From Actinomycetota bacterium (GTDB lineage Bacteria > Actinomycetota > Acidimicrobiia > Acidimicrobiales > AC-14), in the NCBI GenBank assembly GCA_020200615.1, contig JAIVIH010000008.1, positions 1 through 9,604 of the forward strand: a stretch of 9,604 bases of DNA, written 5' to 3'. The notes beneath the pieces are model-generated. The model was given only the letters and a program-made list of their open reading frames with translations, did not search any database and was not told where the DNA came from. Made by a program: the position numbers and the translations under genes. Shown in pieces: positions 6,900 through 9,604 of the stretch (position 1 is its first letter; each line of letters starts with the position of its first letter).

Positions 6900-7469
6900 T
6901 CGGAGGAGGCCTCGAAGGGTAGGTTCTTGGACTCTTTGAGAGAGTTGCTGGTAATAGAGCTGGGTGACCTTTTCCTGTATGAGCGTATAGATAAAGACCT
7001 GAACGGGTTCCTCGTAGGGGACGTCGAAGGGGACACGACCCGCGATAGCCAGTTGAGAGCGAAGATCCTCGGCGGACGCGATGCCCGCCTGCACCTGGTA
7101 ACGGAACAGGACGAACGCGTGCCAGTCCTCCTCTTGAGCCCACCTCACGATGAAGCGATAAAACTCCCTGTTGTTCACGAACGTCGGGAGATCGACGCTG
7201 CCGTCGACGGGGAACCTGCGGTTGTAGGCGGCGAAGTAGCCTGGGAGATGGTCTTCGATCAGCGTCACGAACTGGATGGCCGACCTCTGGCCGTCGGTGA
7301 GGCGGTCGGCATCCAACGCCCCCCACTCAATGCTGGTGAACGGGTTCCAGGCGCGTAGCGCAGCCGTGGCGAGGAACCGTTCGGCATGCTGCGCCATGAC
7401 TTCGGGCTTGATGGTCCAATCCCCAGGACGTTGGTCCTCGTCCGGCCCTTCTCCGTCAGTGACGCTCAT
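6591..7469 (-). CDS. Soluble acyl-ACP desaturase (ferritin-like di-iron, fatty acid desaturase type 2)
   Basis: The product belongs to the family that puts a cis double bond into an acyl chain carried on ACP, using O2 and electrons from ferredoxin. At 292 residues it is close to mycobacterial DesA-type proteins. All six di-iron ligands of the family can be placed: E72 (LIEDHLP), E114 and H117 (QEEDWH, the ExxH motif), E166 (IQEKVTQ), and E196 and H199 (DEGRH). There is no signal peptide or membrane segment, so it is cytosolic. It is the last gene of a minus-strand operon, 10 bases after the methyltransferase. GAGGG sits almost against the ATG, an unusually short ribosome-site spacing, so coupling to the upstream gene is likely. 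Its last 100 codons lie opposite the tail of the phosphopantetheinyl transferase frame. The position of the double bond cannot be predicted. Confidence 0.92.
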   Translation of the reverse strand: MSVTDGEGPDEDQRPGDWTIKPEVMAQHAERFLATAALRAWNPFTSIEWGALDADRLTDGQRSAIQFVTLIEDHLPGYFAAYNRRFPVDGSVDLPTFVNNREFYRFIVRWAQEEDWHAFVLFRYQVQAGIASAEDLRSQLAIAGRVPFDVPYEEPVQVFIYTLIQEKVTQLYYQQLSQRVQEPTLRGLLRLLARDEGRHFVFFSQLLQTYIGTFGGELLPAIKDVIQTFKMPLSNTLDRYWRLALEASNAVGGHDYTEAFEELIRIVDRAGDASTRARSTDLTDLVSGIERL

Positions 7470-7479
7470 CCCTCGGTAC

Positions 7480-8328
7480 TCAACGTGCTCGAGTGCAGAT
7501 CACGGCGTAGTGCTTGATGGTGAACCCCCAACCGGCGTTGGCCACCCGGAAATAGCGGAGGAACTTCCCGGTCAGCCCCGGCTCAACTGCCTCGACCTCA
7601 GCCTCGTTGGCCCGGAGATTCTCGCTCCAGTGGTCAATCGTCTGCCGGTAGTGGCGGGTGAGGTCGTGCAGAGCTTGAAGCGAGAAGCCAGCTTCCTCGA
7701 GCGCAGCAACCATGACCGACATTGGCACCATGTAGGCGGCACCGAAGATGTCATCGCGAATGAAGCGGGTGTTCGCCGTTTCCGAGAAGCGCTTCCAGAT
7801 GGTCGTGCTACGGAAGTAGCTCTCGGAAAGGTACAACTTTCCCCGTGGTCGGCACAGCCGGTAGCAGCCGGCGAGCGTTTCCCCCCAATCAGGAAAATGA
7901 ATGATGGATCCGAGGAACGTGATCGCGTCGAAACTTCCGGGGGGGTGGGTAACCGAGTCGAAGTTCTTCTCTTCGATCGTCACCAGGTCCCCGAGCCCGA
8001 GAGCGCGCGCCCTTTGACGGATGAAACCCACCTGATGGGGGGAAGGGGTGACACCCACGACGGTGCACCCGTAGCGCTCGGCGAGAAAAAGGGTGAGACT
8101 GCCCCATCCGCAACCGACGTCGAGCACCCGTTCGCCGCCCTCGATGCCGAGCTCGGTGGCCACGAACTCCATCTTCCGAAGTTGGGCCTCGTGGAGCGTG
8201 TCGCTCGTGTCTCCGAACAGGCCAGAGCTGTACTTGAGCGTCGGGTCGAGAAATGCGGCGAACACCTCGACCGGCAAGTCATAGTGACTGTTCGTCGTGT
8301 TCGACTGGGGCGCGGTCGGCGCGTTCAT
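7480..8328 (-). CDS. Cyclopropane-fatty-acid-synthase-family SAM-dependent methyltransferase, atypical active site
   Basis: This 282-residue enzyme resembles mycolic acid cyclopropane synthases (CmaA/PcaA) and CFA synthases, which transfer a methylene or methyl group from S-adenosylmethionine to a double bond in an acyl chain. The N-terminus HYDLPVEVFAAFLDPTLKYS (15-34) is the family signature. SAM motif I is VLDVGCGWG (68-76). HYRQTIDHW (226-234) is the conserved late motif. Two residues that hold the catalytic bicarbonate in the family are changed: the Cys of YSCA is Ser35, and the Glu of the usual FEHF is Ile143 (SIIHF). The usual His after the PGG strand also appears lost (Ser168). It may therefore catalyse another methylation or use another base. 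Its ATG overlaps the stop of the ACP gene (ATGA), and the desaturase follows, which suggests it acts after desaturation on the same carrier-bound chain. It is cytosolic, with no membrane segment. Confidence 0.88.
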   Translation of the reverse strand: MNAPTAPQSNTTNSHYDLPVEVFAAFLDPTLKYSSGLFGDTSDTLHEAQLRKMEFVATELGIEGGERVLDVGCGWGSLTLFLAERYGCTVVGVTPSPHQVGFIRQRARALGLGDLVTIEEKNFDSVTHPPGSFDAITFLGSIIHFPDWGETLAGCYRLCRPRGKLYLSESYFRSTTIWKRFSETANTRFIRDDIFGAAYMVPMSVMVAALEEAGFSLQALHDLTRHYRQTIDHWSENLRANEAEVEAVEPGLTGKFLRYFRVANAGWGFTIKHYAVICTRAR

Positions 8329-8615
8329 TCGTGGAGCTCACGAACCGCCGTCGCCAGCTCGCCGATGGTATGCACGCCGAACACCAGATCGTCGTCGAAC
8401 TGCACCCGGTAGTGGTCCTCGATATTGGCGACAACCTGCAGCAGCGTGACCGAGTCAACGCCCGGGAGTTCCCGAATGTCGGTGTCGTCCCCGATGTCCC
8501 CCATCAACCTGTCCAGGGCCGTCCCCAGGAAGCCACGGATCGTGGACTCGACGTCGTCGATCATGCGACGACCCGTTTCCGCCGCCCGAGCACGACCGGT
8601 CCCCAAACCATCCAC
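8325..8615 (-). CDS. Acyl carrier protein
   Basis: This small acidic protein carries an acyl chain on a phosphopantetheine arm. Residues about 20-94 form the four-helix ACP fold. The arm attaches at S55 in the PGVDSVTLL motif, followed by the family-typical helix II (LLQVVANIEDHYRVQFDDD). It is the first gene of the operon and overlaps the methyltransferase start by ATGA. The GTG start at 8615 is chosen because AGGGAG precedes it by seven bases; it gives 96 residues with a 17-residue basic N-terminal extension. The ATG at 8564 would give a standard 79-residue ACP with the serine at position 38, but it has a poorer ribosome site. It is divergent from housekeeping AcpP-type proteins, and its neighbours suggest a dedicated role in a special lipid pathway. 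The upstream gap (8616-8807) shows no promoter I would trust. Confidence 0.88.
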   Translation of the reverse strand: MDGLGTGRARAAETGRRMIDDVESTIRGFLGTALDRLMGDIGDDTDIRELPGVDSVTLLQVVANIEDHYRVQFDDDLVFGVHTIGELATAVRELHE

Positions 8616-8622
8616 CGATGAA

Positions 8623-8628
8623 CTCCCT
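8623..8628 (-). promoter_or_regulatory. Ribosome binding site of the acyl carrier protein gene
   Basis: On the minus strand AGGGAG lies seven bases before the GTG at 8615-8613. This is the best Shine-Dalgarno match of the operon and decides between the GTG start and the downstream ATG at 8564. Confidence 0.6.
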
Positions 8629-8807
8629 GTGGCTAGGAAGGCCCCCGCACCACACTAGCTGGAGGACTGGCCATGTCGCCGGGCGCGGCGAGCGACGGAG
8701 CCTCTCGACCAGTGAGTGAGCCACTTGTTTCGACGCTCAACAATCACGAGGCGCTGGTTTCAGAGCTGGATGGTGTCCCCCGAAGGTGCGCTCGACGCGA
8801 CGCGAGG

Positions 8808-9604
8808 TCAGCAGCTGTTTGACTGGGCGGAACCGTTCGAGACACGCACGTGGGTCATCTCGGCCATCTCGTTGCCGATCCGCTCATGCATACTTGACGT
8901 CTTCGCCTCGGTGAACACACGCTGGACCGACCGGACCAGCATGACGTGGGCCTGGAGGCGGGTGTCACCAGCGGCCCGCGCCACGCCGAAGGCTCGTTGA
9001 GCACTGCGTCGGCCTGCTCCAACCGTCCCGTGCTCATCAGCGGTTCGCTCAGGTTCGGCAACACCGACACCCTGAGCTCGTGCTCCGTGGGCAAGAGGTC
9101 GACGGCTCGTGACAGCAGGTTGGCGGCGGCCAGAACGTCACCCCGTGCGAAGGCGGAGCATCCCGCCGCCGCCAGTCGCTGGCCGCCCCGGCGGGCGAGG
9201 CCCTGGCCATGCTCGTCGAGGGGCCGCAGCTCCTGGTGGTAGCCGTACGCGCTCTCGAGGTGGTGGCCGAGGATCTCCTCGTACTCGGCAACCCGCTCGC
9301 CCGCCGACCGTTCGAGCCAAGCAGCGTACCGCTCGTGCAGTTCAGATGTCCGCTCTGATCGGCGGAAAGGGGCTCCAGCTCGATCGTCGTGGCATTTGCC
9401 CTGCCCTCTCCCCAGCCGGCCCGTTCGGCGAGAAGTTCGGGGCGGGCGAGGCACAGGACGAGGATCGGCGCGCCTCGGGACCAGTCGACGACGTGCTCGA
9501 CGAGGTCCAGGAACGTGGGTTCCGCCCAGTGGGCGTCCTCGAAGACGACGACGACGGGACGCCTTCGAGCCAGCGTCTCGAGTAGCTTGCGCACGGCCCA
9601 GAAC
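8808..9604 (-). pseudogene. Remnant of an AAA/STAND ATPase-TPR regulator (cyclase-associated type), cut by the window edge
   Basis: Three fragments in three frames match one protein family in the right order. The first runs from the window edge to about 9350 and holds Walker B (VVVVFEDAHWAEP) and the following ATPase strand. The second, about 9350-8993, holds SELHERYAAWLE, EYEEILGHHLE and the repeat ARGDVLAAANLLSRAVDLLP. The third, from 8990, holds FGVARAAGDTRLQ and degenerates before a TGA at 8810-8808. At the first junction the family usually has roughly 100 more residues (end of the ATPase and winged-helix part), so a deletion with frame change is likely. The second junction fits the loss of one base near 8991-8993. 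Most of the expected TPR tail is missing. The P-loop and any cyclase domain would lie outside the window. It is related in type to the 1301-residue regulator but not a copy of it. It lies upstream of and co-directional with the carrier-protein operon. Confidence 0.8.

Noticed and set aside
7276..8412. Plus-strand open frame of 378 codons across the methyltransferase
   Set aside because: It is a shadow of conserved minus-strand genes (desaturase start, methyltransferase, ACP end); long antisense frames are common in GC-rich DNA.
8655..8665. TAGTGT-like -10 element before the ACP gene on the minus strand
   Set aside because: No convincing -35 element at the right distance; too weak to call a promoter.
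8676..8691. Inverted repeat TCGCCG/CGGCGA with a four-base loop upstream of the ACP gene
   Set aside because: It is short and made only of common GC-rich words, with no T-run and no second copy; it is expected by chance at this base composition.
8455..8724. Minus-strand open frame of 89 codons overlapping the ACP start region
   Set aside because: It is in a different frame from the ACP, unrecognisable, and overlaps the well-supported ACP coding sequence and its ribosome site.
1..9604. CRISPR arrays, tRNA or rRNA genes, insertion-sequence ends
   Set aside because: I saw no regularly spaced repeats, no tRNA-like cloverleaf with a CCA end, no rRNA sequence, and no transposase or terminal inverted repeats; the only mobile element is the group II intron.

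Overview
The window is GC-rich throughout, and its gene content suggests a high-GC actinobacterium, probably one of the deep soil or freshwater lineages (Acidimicrobiia- or Thermoleophilia-like). The pointers are a very large cyclase/ATPase/TPR regulator, the remnant of a second one, and a mycobacterial-style lipid toolkit (soluble acyl-ACP desaturase plus a cyclopropane-synthase-like methyltransferase). This is inference from family content; there is no rRNA or other phylogenetic marker here.

Left part (about 65-1840, + strand): a complete group II intron. It carries a reverse transcriptase/maturase without an endonuclease domain, a perfect 34-nt domain V, and a domain VI hairpin with a bulged branch-point adenosine. 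It sits between short flanks that hold no gene I recognise. Between the intron and the next gene (1841-2077) are two strong inverted repeats.

Middle (2078-6899, + strand): a 1301-residue regulator with a class III nucleotide cyclase domain, a second degenerate cyclase-like domain, an AAA/STAND-type ATPase and a long TPR-like tail. It is followed after 4 bases by a Sfp/EntD-type 4'-phosphopantetheinyl transferase. The transferase reading frame runs about 300 bases into the opposite-strand desaturase gene.

Right-centre (6591-8615, - strand): a compact operon in the order acyl carrier protein, cyclopropane-synthase-family methyltransferase, acyl-ACP desaturase. The first two overlap by ATGA and the last two are 10 bases apart. 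With the convergent phosphopantetheinyl transferase, these genes look like one small lipid-tailoring system. The transferase would activate the carrier protein, the desaturase would introduce a double bond into a carrier-bound acyl chain, and the methyltransferase would modify that chain. The methyltransferase lacks residues that true cyclopropane synthases use to bind the catalytic bicarbonate, so its product may be unusual. No ketosynthase, adenylating enzyme or thioesterase is visible in the window, so the source and fate of the acyl chain are unknown.

Right edge (8808-9604, - strand): a decayed, window-truncated gene for another AAA/TPR regulator, with an internal deletion, a frameshift and loss of its 3' part. 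It lies upstream of, and in the same direction as, the carrier-protein operon.
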